DNA from: Corallium rubrum | Lineage: Eukaryota; Cnidaria; Anthozoa; Scleralcyonacea; Coralliidae | Direction: 5' to 3' | Assembly (NCBI GenBank): GCA_964035015.1 | Contig: OZ035998.1 | Location: 41,064,531-41,128,530 of the forward strand | Length of the DNA: 64,000 nt | In this document: positions 47,243 through 58,582 of the stretch, piece by piece | Numbering within the stretch: the first letter of the stretch is position 1 | How the letters are laid out: each line of letters begins with the position of its first letter | Notes under the pieces: generated by a model | Told to the model about the DNA's origin: nothing | Databases searched by the model: none | What the model saw: only the letters and a program-made list of their open reading frames with translations | Made by a program: the position numbers and the translations under genes

Positions 47243-50200
47243 GTAAATATAAATATCTATAAAGTACAGTAATATATTAAAAAGTAATGTATTGCAATGC
47301 ATTAGTAATGTTTACAACATGAGCGGCCGTGTTGTATCACAGTGGTTGTATAGAATATACAATCACGAGCCGAAGGCGAGTGATTATATATTCGATACAA
47401 CACGGACGCGAATGTTGTAAACAGCTTAAAACACGCCGAGTCTTTGATGTTAATATGAGTAATATTTGTTCAGATTAATTCAGAAAAAACTCAATTTCAA
47501 TGTTTTAGAGCGGAGATAGTGACCTGATATACAACCACTAGTGGTTGATATACAACCACTAGTGGTTGTATATGTAATACAACCACGTGTGGTTTGTATC
47601 AGATATACAACCTCCTTCACGGTCATGATTTCTTTTGTGTTTTCTTCATGAATTATTAATGATGTTTTAATAATAAATATATGGAGGTCAGGTCAGGTCA
47701 GGTAGGATGTTATATTATATAAACCCTACCTGACCCAACTTTATAGTAGAAGCAAAGTACTCTTCTAAAAGGTTTAGAGTTGTATTACAGTACACATGTA
47801 AAAGCAGTAAAGCACATTCACATGTTGTAACAAGCCTGGTAACAGCCTTGTTGCAGCTTGTCATCCCACTGGCATCACAATGGCATTTAAGCAGACACCC
47901 CTCTAAGGCAGACACCTCTCTAAGGTGGACAGCTAATCTTGGCCACTCATACATAATTTACTATAATAAAACTCTTTCTAAGGTGGACACTTCTCTAAGG
48001 CAGACACCAAATTTGGTCCTGAGAGTGTCTGCCTTAAAGAGATTTCACTATATATACATCTCAAATCATTAATAATTCATGAGGAAAACACAAAGAAAAT
48101 CAGTACTGTGTTGGTGGTTTGGATATCAGAGGAAGAAATTACATAAATTAAGAATGTAAAGCTACCTATAATGTGAGCTACTTGTCAGGGCACCACAATT
48201 ATTCTAACCCTGCTAGGTTGCATGTACACACAGTAATGAAAAGTATAAAATTTAAAAAGTAATGAAAGGTATAGAATTTAGGCAGTATGCTAGGAATATA
48301 TATTTATCGTATATAATATATATTTATCTGACTTTTTTCAATGAAAAAAATATATGTCTATGAGAAGTTCTTCTGCATCATTTCTAATTCCAAAATGCAG
48401 AACTCGAACATTTCAATGCAGTTTCTTTGTAAGAACTGTGAGAATTTGGTATATGTTACCAAGTTCCAGTCAGTCTCAGATATCGTATGTAAATTTAAAA
48501 ACTATATTACAAAAATATTATAAAAAATCTACGAAGAACATCTACCAATCATAGTTGAACTTGGAAGTCTACGTGTTTTAGGTATGGGAACGTTTCAGAC
48601 TTACTGAAATTGAAGTTCTGTTGTGGTTAATCACTGCATGTTTTTAATTGGATTTATTCATATGTTGTTTTAACTTATTAATTACAATAGTTCTTTTTTT
48701 CTTTTTAGTTATTTTTAATTAACATTATTTTACTTAATTGGTCACTGACCTGGATTGGGGCTTCGCTCTGTTGCCAGTGGCCTCAATGTGCCTTTAATTT
48801 AATTTTAATATTGTATATACATATATATTGTAATTTAGCACATTGGAAATTTATTAAATTAAAAAAATATATAAATCACATTAAATTAAAAATATATACC
48901 CTTCTGGACACTAGGGTAAGAACTAGCTCTGGGAAGACCAAAATACAAAACCTTTGACTTTGTGAAGAATCAAAGTTTTGGTTCAAGGCCCCTGACTCTC
49001 TTAAGTATATCTAATAATTCTGGTTCTAAAACAACAAATTTATATATTAAAACTGCACTTTTCCAGTGTTTCAAACAAGGTTGAAAGCTTTAAAAAAAAT
49101 AAAAAGAATGTGAAAGGGTTGAGGAACTAAACTTTTACATAGATGGCTATTTTTATTTTTTATTCATATTTTTTGACAATTCTGACACTTTAGGCATAGA
49201 AGAAAGTCATAGGTTAAAGTGTTTAGTAGGAAAATTTTAATTATTTCTTCGTCAATCTTTTTTTTTAAGACAATGGACAATGATTTGCATTTTTAAGATT
49301 AGTTCATGTTTTATTTGTAGGGTGAGGGTTAGGTTGATTTTTGGGATTAGAAGCCAAAATGGCGAAATCACTTAAGAAAACAACGTTGAATCAATGTAGC
49401 TGGCTTTATTCCTTTATTACTACTTGGGGATTCTCATAAAGTTTTTTTCAATTCACCACCATGGGTTCCTAATTTATGATTTGATAAAATAAGACAAACG
49501 TAAAGTGGAGTAGGGGCCCAAAAATATTTTTTGGTCAGAGCCCGCCAAAAATTTCTCTATTAAATTGGCGGGCATAGTTTCTATCAACAAAAGACTTAAA
49601 AAAATAGCGTCTTGATTTTCATTGGCTAATAGATACTGAACAACGCCTTTAATTGGTTGAAACACACATGCATGCAGACATTGCTTTTCATTCAGAAAAC
49701 GTTTCAGCCATCTCTACTAATTGGACGAAAAGCACACTGCCCTCAATAAAATGTCTTGATCACTGAAATTGATTTATTATAACTATTTTAGATTCTTCCG
49801 CCATGGGCTTTACTGCTGTTAAGGTCGACGATGGCTGTGTTCTGTGTAACAATTTTCATTATCGTGGTATCTGATAAAAACAATTCAAACCCATTCATTT
49901 ACCTCACAATCTGGAGCTATCTCATTCTTACCTTGAGTTTCGTTGCCTTGAGTTTTGTAAGTCTAATCCACTATTTTCAACGACTGAAACAGAACCGCCA
50001 GGAGGAAACGAGTGAAGTATTTACTACAAACCCAGAAGGAATTATGAGCAGTGAGAGAAACGACATTGCAAGGAACGAAAGCACGCAACGCAATGTAAAT
50101 GACATTTACGAACAGTATCCATTTTTTAGGAAATTGTTATGGATGCTGTGGACTGTTGCAGCCTGTTGTGGTTTACTTGTCACGCTTCTTTATTGGTCTT

Positions 50201-50598
50201 TGGTCTTCAAATCGCCAACATCGTTTTTCGACATTTCTTTGCACTGTCTTAATTCTGTTTTTATTCTCGTCGCGTTACTTACTAGCTTATTACAAGTCAA
50301 TCTTCTACATGCTGTGTATGTCATGTGTTTTGGTAGTATCTACATTGTTTTTACAGTAATCTACTGGGCTGCTGGAGGCTTGAACGACCAGGGTGAGCGG
50401 TACATCTACAAGCCGTTGGACTATGAAAATGGTAACCACGCCTTCGTGGTTGGTACAGTACTTATATCTATTTTTCTCTTCATTCCCTTGCTGCAGCTTT
50501 TGATCTTTGGTCTATATCAATTAAGACGGTACTTAAACAAGAGATTTTATCCTGAGTCCGATGGACGTGAGAACGGTACTTATAATGTGGAAACATGA
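47159..50598 (+). CDS. rolling-stone-like six-pass membrane protein, gene B
   Basis: Exons 47159-47242 (28 codons, MYGVLRREFALKKLSLNV.. KESW) and 49792-50598 (268 aa plus stop), phase 0; 296 aa. Exon 2 begins ILPPWALLLLRSTMAVF as in paralogue C. Six hydrophobic segments; longer polar loop (about 45 residues) between segments 2 and 3; FFDISLHCLN, VNLLHAVYV, YWAAGGLNDQG, YIYKPLDYENGNH. The C-terminal tail is longer and polar (RFYPESDGRENGTYNVET). It is the most diverged of the three intact genes. The 2.5-kb intron carries a pogo-like fragment and a LINE 3' end. Confidence 0.88.
47300..47600. repeat. foldback repeats
   Basis: TTTACAACAT..GTGTTGTATC mirrors GATACAACAC..ATGTTGTAAAC (47308-47422). 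It is followed by copies of ATACAACCACTAGTGGTTG at 47530-47570. In the gene B intron. Confidence 0.6.
47878..48058 (-). mobile_element. pogo-like fragment
   Basis: On minus from a TA: CAGTGAAATCTCTTTAAGGC, then AGACACTCTCAGGACC, with several AAGGTGGACA/AAGGCAGACA repeats. Same organisation as the 3640-3820 fragment, different family. Confidence 0.5.
48340..48880 (+). mobile_element. non-LTR retrotransposon (LINE) 3' end
   Basis: A 5'-truncated ORF2 C terminus (CRTRTFQCSFFVRTVRIWYM.. followed by LPSSSQSQISYVNLK) with the typical RTVRIWN-LP arrangement of CR1/L2-type LINEs, then AT-rich 3' sequence. Frame ends at 48554. Confidence 0.6.
48881..49790. other. intron of gene B, nothing recognised
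   Basis: AT-rich sequence before the second exon of gene B. No repeat or exon is supported. Confidence 0.5.
49792..50598 (+). CDS. rolling-stone-like gene B exon 2
   Basis: Acceptor CTATTTTAG, then ILPPWALLLL. The open frame holds all membrane segments and the YWAAGG/YIYK signature. Confidence 0.92.
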   Translation: MLPPWALLLLRSTMAVFCVTIFIIVVSDKNNSNPFIYLTIWSYLILTLSFVALSFVSLIHYFQRLKQNRQEETSEVFTTNPEGIMSSERNDIARNESTQRNVNDIYEQYPFFRKLLWMLWTVAACCGLLVTLLYWSLVFKSPTSFFDISLHCLNSVFILVALLTSLLQVNLLHAVYVMCFGSIYIVFTVIYWAAGGLNDQGERYIYKPLDYENGNHAFVVGTVLISIFLFIPLLQLLIFGLYQLRRYLNKRFYPESDGRENGTYNVET

Positions 50599-51130
50599 TG
50601 ATGAAAATATTAAGTAGTTTTTAGAAACTTTATGTAATTAATCGGTCTTTGTGCATGTATCCCATGAGCTCTTTGCTCCTTTATTATTATTGTTCTTTAA
50701 TTTTAAGATATACATACACCAGGTCAATTCTAAAAAAAAACTCAAGTATATACTACCTGAAAGATGAGAATACAATAGATCAATGATTTTGTAAATGACC
50801 CCGTATGCTGCAGCCGCTTATACACGCATATGTAAGGTTATCAATGGTCACGAGCGTGATAAAGGATTTATCATTACGAGTAAACTTAACGACCGTGAGG
50901 GACCACAAACCATTATTGAGGGACCCAATAATCTCTATTAGTATAAATACACAGGTGATTACAGAAAATCACGCGCGCTGATTGGTCGAGCTATACTTCG
51001 GATTAATTCTCGATAATCACCTACAGCGTTTATTCAAAATGGCCACCAGCCAAAGTTGTCATTGCGACAGACAAGGAAATTAACAATTTTAAAGAAAATG
51101 CTCTTCCTAAAAGTACGAAAATGTGTATTT
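50599..51130. other. intergenic, nothing firm
   Basis: 3' flank of gene B. It includes GCGCGCTGATTGGTCGAGC and GATAATCACC blocks that look like repeat pieces. Confidence 0.4.
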
Positions 51131-51245
51131 ATACTAAAACAATTATTCGCCTCAGGCTCAGTGAATATCGGTGAATAATAACCTCGACTTCGTCTCGGTT
51201 ATTATACACCGATATTCACCTCGCCTTCGGCGAATAATTGTTAAT
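51130..51245. mobile_element. foldback repeat
   Basis: AACAATTATTCGCCTCAGGC..TGAATATCGGTGAATAATAA mirrors TTATTATACACCGATATTCA..CGGCGAATAATTGTT. A related piece lies at 12500-12560. Confidence 0.7.
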
Positions 51246-51639
51246 TGGTAACAAATAAGAAACGCGGTATCGACGGTTATTATAGGGAACAATGTACGAG
51301 TATCAATTTCGTGCGCCCTGGCCTATTAGCTCCATTAATACACGGCAGAGGTATACTGACCCTGAGTAAAGTTTTCTTTTTTTCCGAATGAACCTTAGAT
51401 GTGGTTGGCGCTAAATATATATATGTATAATAGACGTACCACAAAAAATCTTGGACTTCACCGGCAGGCTACAAAACGTTTTGCCATACGAAGCTTCGTC
51501 GTTGCACCGTAACGTTTATCTACTTACTCACGTTGTTTTTCTCGTGTATCATGTCGTCAATCATTATAATTGAACTATTTATTTTATACAAAAATATCAC
51601 ATAAAATTGAAACGCTTGTGGAATTTTGGGCCATGGAAA

Positions 51640-52375
51640 AACAAAACCAGTCACTGACGTGATTTGACCGGCCTTCTCAGTTTCTCAATATATTGTCGTA
51701 AATTAGGTGCCTCGTGACGTCATTTACTCACACAGGCAAAATGAGATTAACAAAATGACTAATATCTATGAATGACTAATATCTATGCAAATAGCAGGAA
51801 GAAATAATTCAAACTGTGCACAAGTATATAGTTATCATAAAAGCAAACTCCACTGTGCGCATCATGTTGTTGCTACGGAAGCCATTTAGAAACACGAGCT
51901 TTTTTACTAAATAATTAATATATTAATTGTATCTTTTCAAAAGAATATGATGATTGAAACATTCGAAATACAATATATCTGTGTGTCTACAAATATTCAT
52001 GTCAATGTATTTTGCATGTATTGCAGTAAAAGTTGTTCTATGAAGAAAAAATAAGTATTTTTGTTTTACAAATGAAGGCGCCTGTTTGCAAACGGTATCC
52101 ATGGAAACAACATAATGTGAACGTTGGAGTGTATTTTCCCCATAACTATTCTTGTGCAACGTTTGAATTATTTCTACCTCTTAGTTTCAGATATATTACT
52201 CATTTTAGCCGGTGTGAGTAAATGTCGTCACGAGGCACTACATGTTTCAGAAACCTGAATATCTCGAGAAAGGGACAACAATTGAGAAACTGAAAATGCC
52301 AGTATTTCATTTGGAAATTATATTTTACTGAAATCAAAATTAGATACACGATTTTCCCGTCATAGTGACGTGCCA
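51640..52375. mobile_element. element with inverted ends, about 0.7 kb
   Basis: Left GTGCCTCGTGACGTCATTTA (51708) mirrors right TAAATGTCGTCACGAGGCAC (52218). Outer blocks CAGTTTCTCAAT / ATTGAGAAACTG continue the match. No gene within. Confidence 0.55.
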
Positions 52376-52751
52376 CTTTAATTTAAATCCTTTTAATTTG
52401 TTTTCATTTTTCGATAGCGGTTTTGCTGAAAGCGCGAAGCGTTGTGACGTGCTGACTGCCGACGTGTCTCTTTTGTCATTGAAACCTGGCTTACAAGTCA
52501 CACCGATATAGATATGGCTGCCAACCAATTGAGTTGACTGACGGTATTCTTAAGTGGACCCCACTTGTACTCAAATCAGGCAGGAAGCTAGTTCGAATCG
52601 ATCAAACATACATTTTCAGAATTCCGTATATAATATCACTTTCGCTGTCCATCAATGCGCGACAATTATCGACCAATTTGAATAATTCAGACGTGATCAT
52701 TTTACGTCATGTGCCGTGTGTGTACGTGTATATGGTAATATACATGCACTG

Positions 52752-52781
52752 TATACATATATATATATATATATATATATA
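52752..52781. repeat. (TA)n microsatellite upstream of gene C
   Basis: About 12 TA dinucleotides 60 bp before the gene C start codon. Confidence 0.9.
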
Positions 52782-52841
52782 GCTGCATGCGTGTCGCGCT
52801 ATTATATAGTTATCTTAAGTACGACGGCAGACGACAAAGAA

Positions 52842-52928
52842 ATGGCTTGTACAACCATGAAGAAAGAATTTTCTGTGAAGAAATTTTCACTTAATCTACA
52901 AGATGATGGCAGTTTTACTAAATCATGG
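52842..52928 (+). CDS. rolling-stone-like gene C exon 1
   Basis: Ends TKSW before donor GTGCGT. Length and phase equal gene A's first exon. Confidence 0.85.
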
Positions 52929-54737
52929 GTGCGTAGCTTTAACTCACTTTTTCCAATATTTTCTTTGCCATGTATGTTTTAAATTGATAAAAATGATAAC
53001 TTTTACTTGCTCTTTTACTGATTGCGTGTTGAAGCCGAATGGGTTATTACGTTAGATTAAGTCAGCCTAGGTCTAGGTCTAGGTAACAAACAACAAGGTG
53101 ATTGGTGGGTTTTACCGGTATGACGTCAAAGACAATGGAGTACCCATTCTCTTAGAAACACGGTCATGCTTCAAGGGGACCTAAGAAGGCTTCACTGATA
53201 ATATACACTTGTTGACTGGCGCCGAGGGAAACATCGAGTTTTACGGACCCGAAGGCTTCAATGTCACCCGAGGGCTTTAGCCCGAGGGTGACATTGAAGC
53301 CTGAGGGACTGTAAAACTCGATGTTTCTCGAGGCAAAAGTCAACAAGCGTTTTGTTATATACCAAAGACTTTTAAAATACAAAATACCAAGTTGACTCGA
53401 AACTTACAAAAGGCAAAAAGACTTACCCAATTACTTTGACTTTGTCTTCGTAATTTCAATTCAACTAAATAAATACACCAGACTCAACAAGTACAAAGAA
53501 CAGCTTTAAATTTATCCAGGGTTTCTTCAGACCTTCTTTGAAGAGATGTATAGGTATTCTTTCCTTTGGAAAATGGACTATTTCGTACCAAACAAGCTCG
53601 AAACAGCTCTTGTTTTCAAAATGTTCCGAAAAGTCCAAAGTTCTTGATCTGATGCAATAATCATTGTGTATTCACGCGAACAACGCATGATTAAAGCTGA
53701 CGTCAGAGGGAAACATTGCACTGTTTCCCTCTTCATTGTTGACGTTAGGGGGAAACAGTGCAATGTTTCCCTCGGCAGAAAGAAACATTGAGTTTGTTGA
53801 ACAACACGTGACCATGATTCGACCAATAGGATTTCATCTTTGGCAAACGAAAGTCTTCGGTATATAACAAATTATTTTCTTTACCTCGAAGTCATAGTTT
53901 TCTTTACTTTTGATGATAACCCTTTCAGAAGAAAATATAACTTCAAAAGGTTTAGTTGACCTTTAATGCATGGTTTTAAATTCTATTTTAGTTAAAGTTA
54001 TATTTCAACTATTCCAGATCCTTCCGCCATGGGCTCTAATGCTGGTACGATTGACCATGGCTGTGTTTTGTGTCACAATCACTATTATTAGTGGAGTACG
54101 ACAAGGAAGTGCAAAATGGTTAATTTACCTCACCAACTGGGGCCTAGTGTTACTCACCATGGCCGTCCTTGGACTGAGTTTATTAAGTGTAATTCATATG
54201 ATTCAAGGAACGGACAAGGCACAGAATAAAGGTGAACAAAACGCTCTGAACAGTGGCGTGGATCACAGCAATGTTGAGAAACAAACCTGGTACCAAAGAT
54301 TTGTTTGGTTTCTGTGGATCATTTCATCCAATGGCGCCATCATCGTCTCGCTAAATTACTGGATCCTCGTTTTCACACCGCCAACGAATTTCATGGACAT
54401 TGCTGTGCACGCACTTAATATGGTTGTGATGCTTATAGAGCTTTTCTTGGGCTCCATACCAGTTCATCTTTTGCATCTCGTGTACGTCATAGCGTTCGGA
54501 AGTGTCTACGGTGTGTTCGTTGTGGTTTATTGGGCTGCCGGAGGAACAAACAGTCACGGTCAGCCGTATATTTATAAAGTGTTGGATTTCAGTGATAACC
54601 CAGGGACTGCAGTCGGCGCGCTACTTGGCACTCTTTTTGTACTCCCAGTTTTGGTACAGTTCCTACTGTTTGGTTTTTACCAGTTCAGATGTTTCTTAAA
54701 GAGGAAGATCATATCGGTTATTCATGCAATGCTGTAA
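52842..54737 (+). CDS. rolling-stone-like six-pass membrane protein, gene C
   Basis: Exons 52842-52928 (29 codons, MACTTMKKEFSVKKFSLNL.. TKSW) and 54018-54737 (239 aa plus stop), phase 0; 268 aa. Segments: PWALMLVRLTMAVFCV, WLIYLTNWGLVLLTMAVLG, FVWFLWIISSNGAIIV, FMDIAVHALNMVVMLIEL, LLHLVYVIAFGSVYGVF and ALLGTLFVLPVLVQFLLF. Signature YWAAGGTNSHG, YIYKVLDF present. It is closest to gene A (VRQGSAKW, SIPVHLLH and VYWAAGGTN shared), although A is 17 kb away and on the other strand. The loop between segments 2 and 3 is shorter than in A or B. The 1.1-kb intron is filled by a repeat with two large hairpins. Confidence 0.9.
53085..53968 (-). mobile_element. repeat filling the gene C intron, inverted relative to 44.9-45.5 kb
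   Basis: Starts with GGTAACAAACAACAAGGTGA..GTTTTACCGGTATGACGTCA and ends AAAAGGTTTAGTTGACCTTT, each the inverse of sequence at 44857-45470. Inside are a hairpin at 53212-53348 (CGAGTTTTACGGACCCGAAG / its mirror) and one at 53695-53790 (GAGGGAAACATTGCACTGTT / its mirror). Confidence 0.65.
54018..54737 (+). CDS. rolling-stone-like gene C exon 2
   Basis: Acceptor CTATTCCAG, then ILPPWALMLVRLTMAVF. Open to TAA at 54735-54737. Confidence 0.93.
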   Translation: MLPPWALMLVRLTMAVFCVTITIISGVRQGSAKWLIYLTNWGLVLLTMAVLGLSLLSVIHMIQGTDKAQNKGEQNALNSGVDHSNVEKQTWYQRFVWFLWIISSNGAIIVSLNYWILVFTPPTNFMDIAVHALNMVVMLIELFLGSIPVHLLHLVYVIAFGSVYGVFVVVYWAAGGTNSHGQPYIYKVLDFSDNPGTAVGALLGTLFVLPVLVQFLLFGFYQFRCFLKRKIISVIHAML

Positions 54738-55098
54738 ATTGAGATTTATATCATACACGACGAGTTATTGTTATGAATTTTTTACCTGTTTTATTTGAAT
54801 GCATGATATGAGAACATGTCATAGTAACAAGGGTGCCAACGAACGAAGGCCTTCGTTTGCGTGCTGGCGAATTAAGGCTCCTGGGTACCAGATTGCAATT
54901 GGGCGCCGGAATTATTTCTAAATATTTTTAGCCATGCATAACTTGTTGCAACTTGTTGGTTCATCAAGATCGGGCGATTTTCTTTCTCATGGATGTTGAT
55001 CCCAACCGATGTAATTATAATAGTCATAGATTCAATATTTGTTGCGGTATTTTGCACTGGACTGGTCATTTTGCCTTGGCTGCCATAGTTCAACATGT
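54738..55098. other. 3' flank of gene C
   Basis: No gene recognised. It contains the short palindrome GAACGAAGGCCTTCGTTTGC at 54841. The transposon insertion follows at 55105. Confidence 0.45.
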
Positions 55099-55104
55099 CC
55101 TCTC

Positions 55105-55140
55105 CTACGGTGGCCCAGAGGTGCAATACACAAACGCAAA
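55105..55140 (+). repeat. left terminal inverted repeat
   Basis: CTACGGTGGCCCAGAGG, TGCAATACACAAACGCAAA; identical by eye to the mirror at the right end apart from the outermost base. Confidence 0.9.
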
Positions 55141-55432
55141 ACCAAATACACAAACGCAAATTCAAATACACAAACGCAAAACCAAATACACAAACGCAAA
55201 ACCAGATACACAAACGCAAAACCAAATACACAAACGCAAAACTGAATACACAAACGCAAATTCAAATACACAAACGCAAAACCAAATATATAAACGCAAA
55301 TTCAAATACACAAACGCAAAACTCATACACGAACGCAAAACCCAATACACAAACGCAAAACAGAATACACAAACGCAAAACTGAATACACAAACGCAAAA
55401 CCAAATACACAAACGCAAAACCAAATATCAGT
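55126..55432 (+). repeat. left subterminal 20-bp array
   Basis: About 15 copies of ACACAAACGCAAAACCAAAT, with the variant AAATTCAAAT alternating. It lies directly inside the terminal repeat, and the plausible transposase start (55483) is about 50 bp further in. Frames of repeated TQTQNQIHKRK are not proteins. Confidence 0.95.
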
Positions 55433-55434
55433 TC

Positions 55435-56644
55435 ATGCAATTTACATACAATATAAACAAGGTCACTGTCTGGCAGAGAATCATGGAAGAAACGATTAGA
55501 TATTATTTTGAAAAAAATTACCAGTATAAAACCATTTTAAACTTTTTGGATAAATTTCATGATATACAAATATCTAAGAGAACTCTTATTAATAAACTGA
55601 AAGAATATGGACTGAACCGAAGAGGAAACGCTGCTAATCGTGAACAGGTAAGAGAATGTATTCAACGAGAACTTGATGGCAGTGGTCAACTTCTAGGTTA
55701 CCGAGCAATGTGGAGAAGGATACAGACCAAGTATGGTATACGCACTCCTCGTTTATTAGTTCAAACTATTCTTAGTGAACTCAATCCCGACTTGTCGAGA
55801 TTAAGGAGAGCCCATCGACTTCAAAGAAGAAGATACCTAAACCCTGGCCCAAATTACTGCTGGCATGCTGACGGGTATGCAATAAACTAAAACCATTCGG
55901 TTTTCCCATACATGGGTGCATTGATGGTTTTAGTAGGCGTATCATGTGGCTTGTAGTTACCAGAACCAACAACAACCCTCATGTTGTTGGAAAGCTTTTC
56001 CTCGATTGCATAAAACGACAACAAAGCTGTCCTACAATATTCAGAACAGACAAAGGGACGGAGAACGGGATAATGGCTGCTGCCCAAAGTTTTTTGCGCC
56101 GCGATCACCTAGATTCGTTATCAGGAGTGAAAGCTCATCGTTACGGCTCGTCTCATAGCAACCAACGAATCGAAGCATGGTGGGCTATGCTCCGTCGTTC
56201 ATGGTCATCATGGTGGATAAATTTTTTTAAAGATCTTGTCGCCAAGGGGGTACTCGACACCAGTAATAAACTCCATCTGGAGTGTCTTTGGTTTTGCTTT
56301 ATTGGTGTCTTAAAGAGAGGCCTAGATGAAAGTAGAGAATCGTGGAATGACCATCGTGGAATGACCATTATGTCAGAAAATCACGCTATTACACCGCTCA
56401 TGGTATTCCAAATCAGCTTTTCTTTTTGCCTGAATCTGTGGGAGCTATAGATCATAAAAAGCCATATGTAGAAGCAGATTTGCAAGAGATTGAGCGTCAC
56501 GTTACTGTACCAGCTGAAGATGAATCCCACAATATTTATCAAGAATACTTTGCTTACAGTTCTGGTATGCTAGGGTTACAAGAGCCTCAGAATTGGAGAG
56601 AAAGCCTGGAGATGTTTCAACGATTGACTGAAATAGCCGAGTGA
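55435..56644 (+). pseudogene. integrase-type (DDE) transposase, frameshifted twice
   Basis: Three consecutive frames give one protein of about 390 residues. N-terminal helix-turn-helix region (EETIRYYFEKNYQYKTI, ISKRTLINKLKEYGLNRRG; plausible start ATG 55483). Linker with AMWRRIQTKYGIRTPRLLVQ and RLRRAHRLQRRRYLNPGPNY. Catalytic core: HADGY, FPIHGCIDGFSRRIMWL, FRTDKGTENGIMAA, SSHSNQRIEAWWAMLRRSW (D, D, E). C-terminal part LHLECLWFCFIGVLKRGLD and ELFFLPES-like end. Break 1: two extra bases near 55876-55885, just after HADGY. Break 2: a 14-bp tandem duplication of TGGAATGACCATCG near 56342-56369. Both could be sequencing errors or real decay. Related proteins are annotated as integrase core domain proteins in fish and cnidarians. 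Confidence 0.88.
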
Positions 56645-57839
56645 TTTTAACGGATTGTTCTAGTTTTGATAGTTTACCGGGTCCAATATTAATACAGTAA
56701 AGTCTTGTTAGCGGATTTTTACTGTAAGTTGAACTGTTACATGTTTGTAAAAAGACTTATACCTGTATATAAGAATGTTAAAAAGCGTTTAGTAAAAACG
56801 TTTTTATACTTAAACCCTTCCACATGGCCATATATATAGGTTATTTATTACTTTGTTGGACAAACTCCAGTTCTCAGGGCAATTGTTGCTCGCGAAAGAA
56901 GACTATCTGGCCCGCGAGTGAACTGTAAAATAGTATTTTTGTTCATGAGTTTTCATATAAACTATTGCATGAATAATTTTAGGGTACTAAGGATAGTGTT
57001 GCCCGAATAACTATGAAAGCTGAAAGATTTCGGTAGCTAAGAAACTAATTAAGAAGAGACTCTATATAGAAAGAGTAATATCAGGACAAAAATTAGTGCT
57101 GTGAACGCAAACTGCAGCGTTAGGAAGCACGGGGATATGGGGGCTGCAGCCCCCCTGAAATTCCGAAATGGGGGCTCAAAGAAACATGACGATTTTCAGC
57201 GGGCTCCCTAACCCAAAACATTTTCCTACGCCTCTGTTGTGCATGGTAGTATGAAAAACATTGCTAATTTGTTATTTTGAAAAACTCGAGGAAGAGTCTT
57301 TACCAGTTGATGTTTGGTTGAATTCACCACTATGACCAGTTAATTTCATGTAGTTATTATATTAACATTCGTAAGTTCATTTAATAATTACATGTTACAT
57401 GAAATTGCCAGGGGTTTCACCTCACAGAGTAATTATTTGGAAATTGCCCTCGTCCCGGACCACTTTTTGGCGGGAAGCTTCAAAATGGCTGAATGTAGGA
57501 AACAAAAATTTCATGTGACATAATTAATTAAGAATTACGTTTTTTTTTCGTGCAATTTTGGGGATAAATAGCCCTCGTTAGTTTTAAAAAACATTAGAAT
57601 TGCTCTCACTTCGTTCGAGCAACGTTTTTGAAAACGAACTTGGGCTATTTATCCCAAATTGTCCTCAGAAACATGCATGTAATTACTAGTACTAGAAATT
57701 ACTATCGCAAGTGAAGTGCTGCCTCAAGTGGGACGAAAATCCTGATTAGTTCCCTGATGTTTTACGAAATTCCCAATATAAGCCCTGAGTATATATTAAA
57801 ACAGCGTCGTGTTGTAGCCACCAAGCATATGATACAATG

Positions 57840-58014
57840 GATCGTTTTCACTTACGTGATCGGTGGCCCCGTTGGGGTGGTGAAATAATACGAAATATTT
57901 GAATAAGAATAGAGTTAAATTCACATAGGATAAAGATTGTGCACCAATATGGCCGCCATGTCATTGTTTCTGTGCACCAATTCAATATATGCCGCCGTGA
58001 CGTCAGATGAAAAC
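57840..58014. mobile_element. GATCGTTTTCA MITE, copy inside the large transposon
   Basis: GATCGTTTTCACTTACGTGA at the left, GACGTCAGATGAAAACC at the right, CACCAATATGGCCGCC inside; inverted relative to the 25428 copy. Confidence 0.7.
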
Positions 58015-58059
58015 CAAGAATACGCTGCGGTCAGTGGTTACATAATTGCAGTCAGGCAT

Positions 58060-58345
58060 AACCGCATGTTTTATACTTTTATTAGCTTTTAAAGTACTTA
58101 GTTTGGAAGGATGCAATCCCCGGTGGGTATCTCGGGCCGGCAATCATTCCAGCTAAGGTGGCGAGCCAGTAAGTTCGGCAATCATCTTGTGCTAAAAGCA
58201 CATACAAGGTCGTAGGAGAAAGGCTCGACAGAACCACTCGTGAGCGGTGGAAACTGAACCCGGGGCCCGGGCACAGGTATTGCATCAGCCTGCTAATCTG
58301 ATCCTGTAAATCGCTAGAGTGTGATTCTTAAGTGAGCCACGCGTG
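58060..58345 (-). mobile_element. tRNA-derived SINE
   Basis: On minus: A-box-like TTAGCAGGCTGATGC, B-box GGGTTCAGTTTCC, then a non-tRNA body with CACGAGTGGTTCTGTCGAGC and TCTCCTACGACCTTG. No close second copy in the window. Confidence 0.5.
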
Positions 58346-58582
58346 CGAACAGCCAATATGACTCGCATAAAAGGTTTGAGGCACACAAACAGCATAGTTA
58401 TTGCTTAAACTCTATTAACTTTTTTGTTACAATAGCAAGTCTTATGTCAATCTAAAAAAGTTAACGAAAACTAGCATGCAAACAGTAACTTTAAAACTGA
58501 AAGTAAAACAGAACGTCTAGGATACATGTACATTGTCGAAACGTCATGTAGCAATGGTCTACATGTATTACATACAGCAAAA

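Larger units (their letters stand above)
56645..58582. other. element interior between the two genes, with small insertions
   Basis: Holds a hAT-family remnant at about 57121-57236 (GGGGGCTGCAGCCCCCC), a foldback at about 57530-57690 (GGGGATAAATAGCCC / GGGCTATTTATCCC), a GATCGTTTTCA MITE at 57840-58014 and a SINE at 58060-58345. No further gene is seen. Confidence 0.6.

Noticed and set aside
47685..47710. Tandem AGGTC run as a nuclear-receptor element
   Set aside because: Only a four-copy pentanucleotide run without promoter context.
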